Shown piece after piece: positions 1-12,524 of a DNA stretch of 64,000 bases. The stretch is from Oikopleura dioica. Its lineage: Eukaryota; Chordata; Appendicularia; Copelata; Oikopleuridae. The translations under genes were made by a program, and so were the position numbers. The notes beneath the pieces are model-generated. The model was not told where the DNA came from, made no database searches, and was given only the letters and a program-made list of their open reading frames with translations. The stretch's first letter is position 1. Each line of letters opens with the position of its first letter. The DNA lies in NCBI GenBank assembly GCA_907165135.1, contig OU015569.1:186001-250000 (forward strand), in the 5' to 3' direction.

Positions 1-3000
1 ACAGATTACGGAAACGCTCAACAACGACAAAAGCTTATTGGAAGCGGAGCTAGAACGACTCAGATCTGATGTACTCGATCTCAGACAAGAGTAAGTTTTT
101 ACCCACTTGATACCCTTAAGAATTCATCGAAAACCTATCTTCAAGGTTAAAATATCCAATTTTATGATAGTGATACCCTTATTTTATTTCGCCAAAGAAA
201 GTCGACTCTTTTAGCTTTCAAATAGGTAAATAAGGGTATCACTCTACTATTTTTTGCAGTAAATTTTTCTTAAATTTAGTACAAAAATAGAAGAGTGATA
301 CCCTTATTTTGTTTAACTATTTGAAAGCTAATAGAGTAAACTTTCTTTTGGCGAAATAAAATAAGGGTATCACTCTAGTATTAAAAATTATAGTATTATA
401 AATTTCGCTTGAATTATGAGATTATTCATCCCTACTCCTTTAGCAAAATCCTCTAAAACCCTTATTTTTTCAACAAAAATCGATACTTTGAATAATTTCC
501 ATGGATTTCAAAGGACCAGGAATTTGTACAGCTGTGTCTTGACAGGTTAAATTTGACAAAGTTCAGGATTGATAATGGGCACTGCTGGTTTTAAATAAAA
601 TGTCACATCACGTGTCCCCTGACAGGACCCGCTTGCGGTGACATTTTGATCAAATTACTTGGAGTCTCAAAGTAGAGGCCAGGGAAACCCCCACACCGGC
701 CCAATTTGATTTTTCCTTCTTTCTAAATTCAATTTTCATGAAAAAATTCACATTTCCGGCAAAAAAGAGCATGCTCTTTCGGGGAAGGGGTTATTGGATT
801 ACTGCTATTATTTATGGAAAAAACGTCTTAAATAATTGGCTCAAGAATGGAATTTGGGGTGGAAGTTTATTGTTCCTGGCTTGCTGGATTAAGGACCTCC
901 TCAAATTAAGAGAGACCTAGTGTTTCAATGATTATCGGCTTGCGAGCTTTTTGGCTGCCAGACACTAACTTAAGGGGGTAGAACATAGATAACGAGAAGC
1001 GCAATTTATTGTCCGGACGATTTTATCCCAAAGTTAGCAGAATGATACCCTTATTATTTCAAGGATTTTTCTCCACTAAAATGCAGAAAAAACTGTTTAT
1101 CGAGCCTTACCCCCTTAAAATTTCTATAAAAAATTTAAGTTTCGAACTTGCTTTTGTTCAAAAATTAACACACTGACACCCTTAATTTATTTCATCAAAA
1201 TATAGCTTAATCCCTCGCCAAGATCCTTCCTTCTCAAAAACGTCTATTATCGAGCCGTACCCCCTTAAAAATTATCTTTTCAGACACAACTCGGCGGTGG
1301 GCGAGCGGGAAGAACTGGAACGGGAGTTGCGCAATCTGCGGGAAAACGTAGACGAGTGCACCTTAACCCGCGTCGATCTGGAGAGGAAGCTGCTCACCCT
1401 CCGCGAGGAACTAGAATTTGAAAATATGGTGCACCAGGAGGCAAGTAACCAAAAGTCGTACGCTTTTCCGTATTCCAAATATTCGCCTTATCGCGCTTTG
1501 TTCTGGAGTAATCGCGCTCTTTAAAAATCCGAAAAGGTGGAAAACAGGGAGGAAGCACTTTGTGCAAAAATTGTGACACAGCGGAAGAGAGCCAGATCTT
1601 ATCGCCGCTCTCAAAGTATAAACCCACTTTCTTCCTCCTTCGCCAAAAATATAGCGCGTTTCTGTTGTCACAAAAGAGCCGCCTAACGTTGGAACATAAT
1701 AATTAACTAATTAATCAAAATTAATTTATATACAACTCTCTGCTTGTTTTTGGGATGACAATATAAGTCGAAAAACGATTTCTAGCGCTTTACGATCAAA
1801 ATTGTCAATCTGAATTAAGGGCTTCACCGTCATAAACTAGATTTTTGACTCAAAAGTCGACGAAGATTCTGAAAATCGAGAAGCCGCTTGCGACTTCGAG
1901 TCAAAAAACTGAAGCCGCGCGAAGCGCGGCTTTTGATTTTCAAAACTCGAAGCCGCAAGCGGCTTCTTGACTTTCAGAATCTTCGTCGACTTTTGAGTGA
2001 AAAATTTAGTTTAGGACGGTGAAGCCCTTAATTTAGGAGCTTTCTCAAAAAGGAATACTGGATGACTAAAAATTCGTTATGAAAATTTGCATGAACAAGC
2101 AAATTAGTAAAAAATCCAATGGATTATGCTTTTTGCATAATTATCAAACGCGTGGTTCTAGAAATAAGGGTCGAAAAGGGGGTTCATGGTTGTTTTTTCT
2201 ATTTCTTTGTTTCTAGGTGGTGAACGAGCTGAAGGCGCAGTTGGTGACGGACCACGTGCGGGTGCAAGTGGACACTCATGGACCGGACATGTCCGAATTG
2301 CTGCGCGACATCAGATCGCAGTACGAAAGCGCCGCCAAAAAGAACAGAGAAGAAGCCGAAGCCTGGTACAACTCAAAGGTATTTCCCCGAATATCGCTTT
2401 TCTTTCTTACTTTTTGAATTAGCTCAACGACCTCAACAACCAAGTGTCCCGCGACGCCAATCGGCTCAAAGAGTCGCAGTCCGAACTCACCGAATATCGA
2501 AACAATCTTTCTTCACTCACTGCGCAGATCGAGGCGCTCAGAAGCAACAAGGACTACCTGGAGCGACAGTTGGCCGATGTCGAGGATAGGTCAGTTTCAG
2601 ATATTTGTAAAAATCGACCAGACGATGGCGCTTTTCCGGGTTGTAAGCCACTCTGATTGGCTGTTGCAGAAAAAAGATTCAGAATCGAATCTGGGTTCGG
2701 CAACCTGTGTAGAAACCTGAGTCAGGGCTTAAAAAAATGGAGATGGTAGGTTTGGGGCTTTTTCTTGACCCTGACTCAGGTTTTTATACAGTTTGCCGAA
2801 CCCAGTTTTGATTTTAAATTTTTTTCCGCAACAGCCAATCAGAGTGACTTAAACCCCGAAAAAAGCGCCATCGTCTGGTCGTACTTTCGGGTCAGTTTTG
2901 AATTGATTTAAGGGGGTAGACATCACTATCTTGCGTTTTGAAAAATCAGCGTTTTTCATCACTCTTTTATCTTTGCGCAAATCCTTAAAAACATGTTCTA

Positions 3001-4319
3001 AAAAGAAAGAAACGAGCAGCAGTAGGTGATTGAGGGGCTGAGCAAAAAAAAAACGCGACACTTTCTCGCCAAAATGAAAGGCGATCTTTTCTGTGGGCGA
3101 TAAGACACGAAAAGCGTGAAATTTTAAAAATCACTTCTAATCTGCTCATCGCTTCAATCTCAAATCTTCGGCGCGCGAATCCGCAGATCGAAAGATGGAA
3201 AGACGCCGCAAATTATAGTTATTTCGCTGCTTCGATATTGAATTTCAAATACCAATTTCTCGAGAAAAAGAAAAACGTATTTTTGAGGCAATTTTTCATT
3301 CTCGTTTATCGCGCGTCACCGCTTTTCAATCGTTTTTTTTAATTATGATTTTAGATACCGCCGCGAGATCACTTCCTACCAAGAGCAGATCAGCAATATG
3401 ACGAACGCGCTGGACAAGACGAAGACGGAAATGACGGAACGACTGCACGAGTACCAAGAGCTTTTGGCGGTCAAATTGGCGCTAGACTTCGAAATCAACA
3501 TTCACCGAAAACTCCTCGAAGGCGAAGAATCCCGACTTGCCCATGTAAGTAACGAAAGATTTTGAATTTTAACAAAGTATATTTTCAAATGATTTAAAAA
3601 ACAGATATTCTTACAGTAAGGTACGAGCAGATTTTTTCACCTTTCGACCGCGGTCAATTTCCACGTGACTTTTGTGCTTCTCATTTTATATTTTGGTGCA
3701 TTTCCAATTTTCGAACTCTTATTTATTCGAAAACGGATCCAAAAGAGGGCGCTACGTTCGCTTGCTTCTCAGCGGGATATTGAGGGTAGATTCGTTATCA
3801 AGCTACTAATCAAGATTTAAAATTTTTCGTAGAAAAACGATTCTGTAATAAAAGAATTTTTCATTGTATTATTATTTATTCACAGTTATTTTTAGACGAA
3901 TTCTTCTACTGATCGGTTCTAATGATTCGGTCTCATTTTATCGTACCAATAATTTTTCAATTCGGACATATCAAGCATTTTGAAAAATAAGAATTTGCTG
4001 AATCATTTTATCGTTTGATTTTTCATTTCTTTCTGTCTTCTATTTATTCACAATTCGTCCAGGTGATGGCGCTTTTTCAACGCTTTTCGCCATCTTGATT
4101 GGCTGTTAAATGCCCTATCTATCTACCGATCTACCTTGCCTTGTCTCTCTTTGCTAACAGCTGTTTTAGTCTTCCGACCGCGACGCTCACATGTCTGGCC
4201 CCGTTTCTATGCGATACTCGGAAGACCACGATTCGCGCTCTCGAATCTCCAGCTACTTAGTAAGTTCTCAACCCTTTCTTCAAAGTCTAACGCCTTTTTT
4301 TCAGTCACGTGATTACTAA
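1..4319 (+). CDS. Cytoplasmic intermediate filament protein, 3' part
   Basis: Structural coiled-coil protein that forms cytoplasmic filaments; the 5' end lies outside the window. Exons: <1-90, 1284-1440, 2217-2378, 2423-2589, 3355-3544, 4170-4259, 4305-4319; phases agree at every join. Visible parts: coil 1 ([14 protein letters not shown], then [16 protein letters not shown]), the linker and coil 2 entry ([21 protein letters not shown]), and the coil 2 end signature [18 protein letters not shown], which is diagnostic for the family. A short tail ends in SSYLSRDY. The spacing from coil 1B to coil 2 matches vimentin/keratin-type proteins, with no sign of the 42-residue lamin insert, so a chordate protein is likely (inference). 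No lamin tail domain or CaaX is present. Intron 1441-2216 is GC-AG with donor GCAAGT; the others are GT-AG. AATAAA lies at 4548-4553. Confidence 0.9.
166..385. repeat. Nested palindromic element in filament intron
   Basis: Two arms of about 75 nt face each other. GATACCCTTATTTTATTTCG near 172 is mirrored by CGAAATAAAATAAGGGTATC near 352. Inner GATACCCTTATTT copies flank the centre near 230 and 297. It lies wholly inside the first visible intron, has no coding capacity and looks like a foldback (MITE-type) insertion. Confidence 0.75.
1819..2031. repeat. Foldback element, GAAGCCGC family
   Basis: Ends are GGGCTTCACCGTC and its complement GACGGTGAAGCCC. Long arms (near 1845-1885 and 1965-2000) surround GAAGCCGC/GCGGCTTC palindromes. 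It sits in the GC-AG intron of the filament gene. Confidence 0.8.
2616..2882. repeat. Nested foldback: GAGTCAGGG element within an outer inverted repeat
   Basis: Outer arms are GACCAGACGATGGCGCTTTT (from 2616) and its near-complement at about 2863-2882, followed inward by CTCTGATTGGCTGTTGC and its complement. Inside lies a standard copy with CAACCTGTGTAGAAACCTGA. A related partial outer arm (GATGGCGCTTTTTC, then TTGATTGGCTGTT) recurs at about 4063-4108 in the last long intron of the same gene. Confidence 0.8.
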
Positions 4320-4619
4320 AATTGCGCGAATCGAGACTCCGCTCTTCCGAATTTCCGAGACCCTGCATCAGTGAGACAGTACTAACTCCGACTGTATCAA
4401 TCTGTTTTCCCTTTTTTGGACAACGACTGTGCCGTTCTGTACCTAACCTTATTCTGCCTCGAAAGCAGTCCAAAATCAACTAACCAAAAAACTGAGTGAA
4501 ATTCCCTTTTTTTCACACTGCTACAGATTCATTCAACCCTATACTAAAATAAATAAACTTAAACTAAACACAAAACAACAACTAAACATTTCTGGCTTTT
4601 TTGAAAGGCTAAAAAGTGT

Positions 4620-5000
4620 CGATAATTTCGCAATCGCATATTTTTCGCACTAAATTCAAAGATTGCGTTAGATTTTCGCATTTTCTTGTTTTCGCATTTT
4701 TCGATATTTTTCGCACTTTTTCGTTTTTTTTTCGCATTTTTCGCTATTTTTCGCACTTTTTCGTTTTTTTTCGGATTTTCGCAATTTTTTATTATTTGTA
4801 CTTTTCAAAATTTTGCTTCTTTCGAACTTTCGCTTTTCGAGAATTTTGCGAAAAATTCGCATTTCTTGTTTTCGCACTTTTCGCAATTCTGATCATTTTC
4901 CGCATTTTTTCAGTGCGAAAAATTCGAAAAATTCTATCTTCGTTCTTTGCAAGATTCGCTTTTCGAGAACTTTGCGAAAAATCGCCAAAATAAAAATTGG
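4620..5000. repeat. Low-complexity TTTTCGCA-type repeat
   Basis: Degenerate tandem of TTTTCGCAT/TTTTTCGC units just downstream of the filament gene. The long reading frames across it are simple Phe/Lys/Arg runs and are not genes. From here to 6480 I see only repeats and unassigned sequence between two convergent genes. Confidence 0.8.
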
Positions 5001-5496
5001 ATAAAGATGATTATTTTTTTAAAGAAAAAGCCTTGAAGAAAAATTCTGCGTAGTTTCATTCATGACTTGTTTTGATTCCAAGGTGGTCTTAAAAAAGCTC
5101 CTTCTTTTCTTCTTCCCCTGGCGACGGTAGCTAAAGGTAGGCAGTGCAAAGACCACAGTAGTCTGGCTGAGTCGAAAAGACGACTTTGAGTTTCGATTCT
5201 GGCGGCGGCGGGAGCGGGAGCGGCGGTTTAGAAAGTAGCTTACGCTGTTTTTGTAAATCGGTAGCTTTCGCCCTGCGCTGATGGAATTCGCGCGACCGCA
5301 CTAGAATGCTCTTACTGAAGAGGAGGAGCCAGGGCCAGCGTTCTTTCTTCGCTCACGTAATTGACCAACTCAATTTTGGCAAACCCTTTTTCGAGAAAAA
5401 AGACGAGATTTCTTCAGAAAAAAAATGAGTAGAAAACCTGAGTTACCCTGACTAAGGTTTTCTACACAGGTTGCCAAGCTCAGAGTATTTGAACTA

Positions 5497-5608
5497 GGCT
5501 CGACAACCTGTGCAAAAACCTGAGTCAGGGTTCAGAAAGACGGCTCGATTCTTAAATTAAACCTTTTTCAGGACCCTGACTCAGGTTTTCAACACAGGTT
5601 TCTGGGCT
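5497..5608. repeat. GAGTCAGGG-family foldback element
   Basis: GGCTCGACAACCTGTG and ACCTGAGTCAGGG on the left are mirrored by CCCTGACTCAGG and AACACAGG on the right. A degraded copy lies immediately upstream (about 5430-5482). Confidence 0.75.
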
Positions 5609-5994
5609 CCAACCAGACGGCGCTCAAGATCAAATCTCATCGTAATCCCTGTTATCCTTAATTAAACTCGCCCACCTTAACTTTTTTCTTTATCACTTTT
5701 GTTGACACGTCATTTTTCTTATCGCTAATGCTCACCTGCTGTTGCTGATGTGAATATACGTGTAAGAGAAAAATCACGGTTTTGAAAAATAGATTTTTCG
5801 AGGAAAAAAAAGAGAGAAAATGCTGTTTTTTTTTTTTCTTGAAATCGCATCGATTTCTCAAGCACTAGAATTATGCGTCTCGCTGCGAAATTCTTTCAAA
5901 ATAAGACGACTGCAATTTTCAGAATTCTTAGCAAAACATACATTTCCGACGCAATAATCGCCAGAAACTTGAAAAAGAACAGAATTTAGCGAAT

Positions 5995-6150
5995 AATAAA
6001 AAATTGCGAAAAAATTGAGAAAAATTGCGAAAAATTGCGAAAAAATTGCGAAAAAATTGCGAAAAAAATGCGAAAAATTGCGAAAAAAATGCGAAAAAAT
6101 TGCGAAAAATTGCGAAAAAAATGCGTAAAATGCGAAAATGCGAAAACAAA
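5995..6150. repeat. AATTGCGAAAA tandem array
   Basis: About twelve imperfect repeats of GCGAAAAATT, similar in composition to 4620-5000 but on the opposite strand. No coding signal. Confidence 0.85.
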
Positions 6151-6483
6151 AATCGCGAAATTTGAAAGTTGCCTAGATTTTCGTTTGCAAGAAAAGGAAG
6201 ACACTCATTTTAGTTGGTTTTATCATGTACAGGTGCATCTTTATTCAGTTAAAAATCGCAGAGTTGATTGTATGTAAAAGTGTTCTTTGCATTTTTGAAA
6301 TTGTTAGAAAGGCATCTTTTTTTTCATTTTTGGTGGTTCGGCGAAATTGGTTAAAACGAAAGGAAAGGAAAGTGGAAGAGAAGGGTCATCGTTTTTTGGT
6401 TGGTTTGAACTGCACGAGTTTTTGACTCTCATAAATAAATCAGGGCTTTTGATTGAAAACTGCACGTTTTGAAAATCATCTTT

Positions 6484-9400
6484 TTAAAAGAAGACGGCGA
6501 CCTTGTTGCACGTGACCGACACTTTCGTCGAGTATTTCACTGGTTTTCCGTCGACGTCTTTGATCGTCTTTCGCACTGTCTTCAGTTCTTGGATTTGGCC
6601 GGGTCGGATCTAAAAATGGTTTATTGAAGGGATACCCTTAATTTTTTATTTTTTCAATTTTGAATTTGAAATTTTTCGAGCCAAAAATGATCAAAAATGT
6701 TTCGCTAATGCGAGAAAAAATTCCAGGCTTCTGATTCGCCCGAACTCTGTTTTGAGCATTTTGATTGGTCGAGAGATAATTTTTGAATTTTTCTTTACCT
6801 GGTCAATGTGTCCATAAAGCTCTGGATCGCCTTCATCCTTCAAGTTGATTTTGAGATCAGAAAGGTCGGAGTTGAGCAGATTGCTGTGCACCATCTTCGA
6901 TCCGGGAGTCGAAAGGGAGGAAGACGAGGAAGACGCGCGCAGTTCGCGTTTCAAGTTGGCGCACTCGGCCGACTTCGCCGCCAAAGCCTCGTCCTTTTCT
7001 CGAATCATCTTTCGCAGAAGTCTGTCGAACGCAGATAAGAATAATGTCTTTTCGCGGAAGGACGCACTCGCGCGAAATAAATCGGATACTCTTGGCGCAT
7101 TTTATCAAGCGCTTTTTTCAAGTGATCCAAGTGCGCCAAGCCATCGAAAAAAGCCGCACGCTATCTAATAAAATGATGCAGTTTCTACTCTAAAGACGTG
7201 GCTCATTACTAGACTACGGCGCTTTTTTAACCTTAGGCCGTCAAAAGGCCCAAAATTTGAAGCAAATGGTTTTGATTCAAATGGGGCTGGCGAACCTGTG
7301 TCAAAAAACCTGAGTCAGGACCCTGAGTCAGGCCCTGAGTAAAACCCTGAGTCAGGGTCCTGCGTTAGACCCTGAGTCAGGATCTTGAGTAAAACGCTGA
7401 GTCAGGATCCTGAGTCAGACCATTACTCAGGTTTTTAGACAGGTTGGCAAGCCCAGTTCGAATCAAAGCCGTTTGCTTCAAATTTTGAGCCTTCTGACGG
7501 CTTAGGGTTAAAAAATTAACAACCCCCTTTCGAAGATATTGAAAAAGGGGGTCCTTAAAATATCTTAGGTATGTAGAAATCGAAATGTTATCATTCCAGC
7601 GCGGCTGTCTTTTCTTTTCATTCGCGCCTTCCAAAAACCGCGTTTATTATTTTTATCCGATCCTAATGTCTTCACGTTTGTCCTCGAGCTGTCGACTGAG
7701 TCGTTCCGTCATTTCGTGTCCATTGCGAGTCGTTTTTCGCGACGAGTGAATTTCGCGAATGCGCAGCGGCGTCAAATATTTCGACGTGTCGAAGTCGGAG
7801 ACGATTCGAATGTCGCTCATTGAGCGCGCGCTTTTCAGATTCGAGTCTTGCGCGATTCCCCCCAATTCGGGAATTTCCGAAATGCTCGTTTGAGTTTTCG
7901 AGCTGATCAGTCTTGGAGCGGCGGCGGCGGCGGCGGTGTTAACCTGGCAGCCTTGATCGCGCGTGGGGACACGTGCTCGGCCCGAACTTACCTGTGGCTT
8001 GACGTAGACCTTTTTGATCCTCTCGCCGCTGTCCTCGTCTTCCGAGAGCTCCTCCATGCTCCCCTGCGAGTCGTTGAAAGAGTGCACCAATCTGCGCGGA
8101 GAGCGAAGAGGCGTCGAACTCGCGCAAGGAGAGTTCGAAGACGAAAGCAGCGAGGAAAACGACTGCGAGCGCCATTCCAAGCCGCTCTGGTCCAAACTCA
8201 TCATTGAGGAGCTTTGAAGCGAACGCTAAAGAGACTCGTTAGAGACGCACTAATTCGAGCGAAGGTTAAACAAAGCATGTGGAATGCTCAATTCTTAAGG
8301 CTCGGCAATCTGTGTAGAAAACCTGAGTCAGGGTCGCGAAAGCGCTGAATCTTGTTCTTTCAGTACCCTGACTCAGGTTTTCTACACAAGCTATTGGGCC
8401 GAGAGTATATTTGATCTACGCTCAGCAACCTGTGTAGAAACTCAGGCTTCTGAGAAAGATTCAATTTAAGAATTGAGCCGTCTTTCTGAACCCTGACTCA
8501 GGTTTTTGCACAGGGTGCCGAGCAGAGATCAAATATACTTTTGGCTCGGAAACTTGTGTAGAAAACCTGACTCAGGGCCTTGAAAGAACTCGTTCCAGCG
8601 TTTTCAGGACCCTGAGTCAGGTTTCTACACAGGTCTCCGATCCAAGCGGTTCCTTTACTTACTGTAAGCGATCGAAGGGACGAGCAATAGCCGCCATCTT
8701 CCGATTCGCAGTTGGATCCGCCGTCTTCTTGGCTGCTTCGCGACACCATTTGATTCTTGGAATGATTCTTTCGTCCACTGTAGCCGGAAAGCGAGTCGGA
8801 GGACTCACTCGAAAGGACGTTGGAGCTCTTCGAACTCTTGTGAAGCTTTTCTCGGCGCTTTCGGCGATCAGCTGCTTCGCGAAGACGAAGATTTTCTCGA
8901 CGAAGATCATCGTACGCGGCGGTGCGTCGCTCGAGCTGCTTTTGAAGGAAACTAGAAAAGAGGGACACGTCAATTTAGCTATTTGCAGATTACATCGTAC
9001 ATGACGACGATATCAATTTTGCATTTTCACCGCGAAAGAATCAGAAAACAACATTTTTGGGCAATTTTTTCGCAAAAAGAAAGACTATTTGTTACACAAC
9101 TTTTATTACAGTAAAATTATCCTGTGTCAAAAACCAGAATCAAGACCAAAATGACCTGAAATAAAAAGCCGCGTGATTATGATGATAATCTTCGCGAAGC
9201 CGCCTTGCGGCTTCGTTTTTAAAAAGCCGCTACGCGGCTTTTCTTTCAAGCTCTTCAGGACCCTGACTCATGTTTTCTACACAGGTTGCCGAGCCCAGTA
9301 ATGATGATTGGATCAATTTTGGACTCAAACTTTCGATTTGAATATAAATTGTGTTGATGATTATACGTTGACATTAAAATGCGTTGTTGATGTTACACCC

Positions 9401-12400
9401 TTAATCAGATTAAAAATCGTTGACTTACGCAAATTTCTCTGCGGTATCGGCCTCCGAGTCGCAGTTCTTGGCCGTTTCTTGGATGAATTTGCCGAGCTCC
9501 AATTCGGTGGCTAAGGAGTAGTTTTCGGATTTGACGCTCTCGAGCTCTTCGTTCTCACTCTTGCTCTTTGCGAGGAGGGACTTGAGCTTCTCGAGCTCCG
9601 TCTTGATCTTTTCCAGCTCCGACTTTTGGCGCGAAGAGGTCTTTTGCTCTTCCGAGAGGCTGTTTTTCAGCATCTGAAGTTGCTCCGCACTGCGTTTTTC
9701 TTCGTCTTCAAGCTAAAACAACCCTCAAGAAAAGAAGAAAAGGGCAAAATGACACGAGTTTATGCTAATAACTGGATTTGGAGTCAAATGATAAGATAAA
9801 AAATGACACTTCTGAAACACAAGATCTCATATCGCCAGTTTTTATTATAATAAGATCTCTATTTCGAATCTCAAGAGAAAAAACTGTTCTTTTTAACCCT
9901 GGGCTAAGAAACCTGTGTAAAAACCTGAGTCAGGGTCGTGAAAAGATTGAATTCAAGAATTGAGCCGTCTTTCTGAATCCTGACTCAGGTTTTCACACAG
10001 GTTGCCGAGCTTTGATCAAATATACTCAGGGCTCGGCAACCTGTGTAGAAAACCTGAGTCAGGGTCTCGCAAAAGCTAAAAAATAAAGCCGCTTTCGCAA
10101 GACCCTGACTCAGGATTCCTTTTCTACAAAGGCCAAAAATTAAGGATTTTAAGCAATCTTAGGTCAAAATTGGCCATTTTTGGGACACGTGAGCAATGAC
10201 CGGTTAAATCATTTGTTCCAAAAAGAAGTAAAGTGATTTTAATGGCGCCGAAGAGAAGATAGTTTAAAAAAGACAAAAGTAAGCAAGAGTGGCCGGATAA
10301 TTACCTGAGACTGTAATCCGCTCGACTTGAGCTCGAGTTCTTTGATCTGAAGCTGCGTCTTAGCGTTCTCGGCTGTTAATTCCTCCAGAGCCGACTTCTT
10401 CACCGCCAGTTCTTCTTCTACCGACACCACCTAAGTTCCGAGAATAATTATCAAGCTTCGATTAATTCCAAAATTCCAAAAAGGAGGGAGAATCTAATTC
10501 ATCTTTTTTCCTTAAAAACAGCCTAAAACTGGACTCAACCTGTGTTGAAACCTGAGTCAGGGTCCTGAGTCAGATAAAACAGCTTGAATAAAAAGCCGCG
10601 TTGCGGCTTAATTTTTAAAAGAAGCCGCAAAGCTACCATCTCAATCTATTCCTAAAATTCAAGCTCAGACCCTGAGTCAGGTTTCTACTCAGGTTGCCGA
10701 GGCCAGAAGGAAAGCCAAGTGATTATGGCATTACTGCAAAAGAGAGAATTATTGTGGAAACAAGCGGAGATTAGCAACTTTGTTTATTTGAATAATTTTT
10801 TAGAAATAAACGATCCGATAATAGCGGAACTGTTCTTTTTTCCATTTTGCTTGACCCAAAAACAAGAAATCTTTTTACCTTCTTGAGGAGCGAGTCGTAT
10901 TCGTTGCGGAACCACTGGATTTGGGAGTTCATGTCCTCGACTTCCGCCGTTTTTCTTCTGTTCTGGCTTCTAAAAGGGCTTCTGCTCGCTTTTGGTTCTG
11001 TTCGGCCAGGTATAATAGTTCTCGCAGTTGGGCACATTCTTGCTCGAGGCGGGAAACTTGCTGCTGGAGCGAGTCTGTCGTTCGGTTTGTCTGAAAAAAG
11101 AAGGCAAATTTATAAAAGAATTAAGGAGGTAGCCGTCCAAATCGATTTTTTCTTATGAAAATAAGGGTGTCACTATGATAAGCTGAGGTTTGCAAAGCCC
11201 AACTACTCGTAGTAGTGTATATTTATATTTTGAAGCGGCGAGGCATCCAAAAAGCCGCCGTCGAAAATTAATTCAATTTCGACTCTCGATTTTGGAATTT
11301 TATTTCAAAACTGCAAAATCAAATCTGCGTAGAAACACGTTTGCCTAGCTGCGCTTGAAAAAAGTGAGCGGCGGCGTAATTCCCGTTTTGAAATCAAACT
11401 TTCACTTTTGCGCGACTTTCTCACGCCGCGCTGTTTTCGTAATTATCGAAAGGAAAAACTTTACTACAAACGATTAGGAAAAGAGAGAGAGAGGGCGAGA
11501 AAATCGAATTAACCTTGAATTGAGAAGGAATTTTAGGAGAAATTGTTTAGTAATTCTAGCTCCTGTTAGAGCGTTGTTTTCATTCTCACTTTTCTCAGAA
11601 AATTAACGGAATGACACCCTTATTTTTTAGCTGTAAATTAAAACATTAAGATTAAGGAAGCTCTAAAGTTTATTTTAGTTGGATAAATTAAGGGGGTTAG
11701 TGTGATAGATTGATGAGAAATGACTGTACAAAAGATCATGTTTTTCGCGGTCGACTCCCTTAATTTCGTTTTCCAAAGCAAACTACAGGGGTCAATATTT
11801 TTTATTAAAATTTTTCCTTTTAGATTATCATGAGAACACCCTTATTTTTCCGCCTGAAAACAAGCATTTCTTAATATTTCAAAACATTTGTTGGATAAAA
11901 AAAGGATGTCTCCAAGATAAATCAAGGAGAAAAAATTTCACTGAGATTTAATTGATACAAATGGGTTTGTGACTGTACCTTTGTCTGTTCTTCAAGCTCA
12001 ACCACGAGTCTGTCGATATCCTGTTGCATTTCGGCTCTGATTTCTTCCGAGTCAACGCAGTGCTCGTCGATGAAACGCACGTGCGCCGCCACTTGTTTTT
12101 GGAGATTGATGATCTACGAAAGCGTCTAATTACAAAAAGCAGCTCCAAAAAGAGTCAATTACCTGGTTGTGGAGATCGTCGACCTCCGCGTGGTGGATCT
12201 CCTGCAGATCGGTCGTCTGCTTGATTCCGTTTTCGATGACTTTTTCGAGCATCGAAATTTGCTCCTCCAATTTGAGCCGCTCGAATTCGACCTTTTCTTT
12301 CTCAAAGGCGTGTTCGTTGTTGAACTGCTTCATCGCCTGCAGCAGCTCCGGGTAGCCCTGGATCGTTTCCATGATCTGTGATTGCAGCTCTTCGCAGTTG

Positions 12401-12476
12401 TCTACGTCCTCCATCGTTTCCAGCTGCGCCAGAAGGGATTGGATCTCATCTTCTGTCGGATCCTTCGGAAGACTTT
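6484..12476 (-). CDS. Large coiled-coil protein, Ser-rich centre, unrecognised
   Basis: Exons (5' to 3'): 12476-12163, 12113-11979, 11090-10879, 10430-10305, 9712-9429, 8951-8663, 8225-7992, 7943-about 7667, 7160-7090, 7021-6799, 6609-6484 (TAA). Heptad-rich coil runs through the first six exons (EKEKVEFERLKLEEQISMLE, QECAQLRELLYLAEQNQK, LEKIKTELEKLKSLLAKS). A Ser/Thr-rich centre with an Ala stretch follows, then another coil (MIREKDEALAAKSAECANLK) and a basic C-terminus ending NKVAVFF. It is probably cytoskeletal or centrosomal (inference); I recognise no family. Oddities: exon 11090-10879 changes frame at five T (five A on the coding strand) at 10950-10954 and is one base short of a codon multiple; the intron between about 7667 and 7161 has no phase-compatible GT donor. 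Most introns hold foldback repeats. Confidence 0.7.
7219..7508. repeat. Nested foldback with CCTGAGTCAGG tandem core
   Basis: Outer arms AACCTTAGGCCGTC and GACGGCTTAGGGTT, then AAATTTGAAGCAAA and its complement. The core is a run of CCTGAGTCAGG units in alternating form. It lies in the unresolved intron of the coiled-coil gene. Confidence 0.8.
8302..8643. repeat. Three adjacent GAGTCAGGG-family foldbacks in one intron
   Basis: Copies at about 8302-8400, 8424-8523 and 8543-8643, each with CTCGG/CAACCTGTGTAG-type ends and a loop of about 30 nt. Together they make up most of intron 8226-8662. Confidence 0.85.
9904..10137. repeat. Two adjacent GAGTCAGGG-family foldbacks
   Basis: Copies at about 9904-10010 and 10029-10137 in intron 9713-10304 of the coiled-coil gene. 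A half copy (one arm only) plus GCGGCTTC sequence lies near 9180-9298 in the neighbouring intron. Confidence 0.8.
10532..10708. repeat. GAGTCAGGG-family foldback
   Basis: CTCAACCTGTGTTGAAACCT on the left is mirrored by AGGTTTCTACTCAGGTTG on the right; the loop contains GCCGC palindromes. Intronic. Confidence 0.8.
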
Positions 12477-12524
12477 CTGAACAAAAAGAGTTATTGAAAC
12501 TTTGAGATCGAAAAAGAGACTTAA

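Noticed and set aside
4616-5004. Overlapping long frames rich in Phe/Arg/Lys
   Set aside because: They are produced by the TTTTCGCA repeat on both strands and have no domain.
5928-6277. Frames of 72-80 codons over the GCGAAAA array
   Set aside because: Simple-sequence translation only.
7284-7461. CCTGAGTCAGG series considered as a CRISPR-like or TF-site array
   Set aside because: Spacing is irregular and the units are arms of the foldback family seen elsewhere; eukaryotic context excludes CRISPR.
7653-8217. Plus-strand frames opposite the Ser-rich exons of the coiled-coil gene
   Set aside because: Shadows: the minus strand has consistent splice sites and composition.
8659-8973. 104-codon minus frame overlapping exon 8951-8663
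   Set aside because: Alternate frame; phases with neighbouring exons fail.
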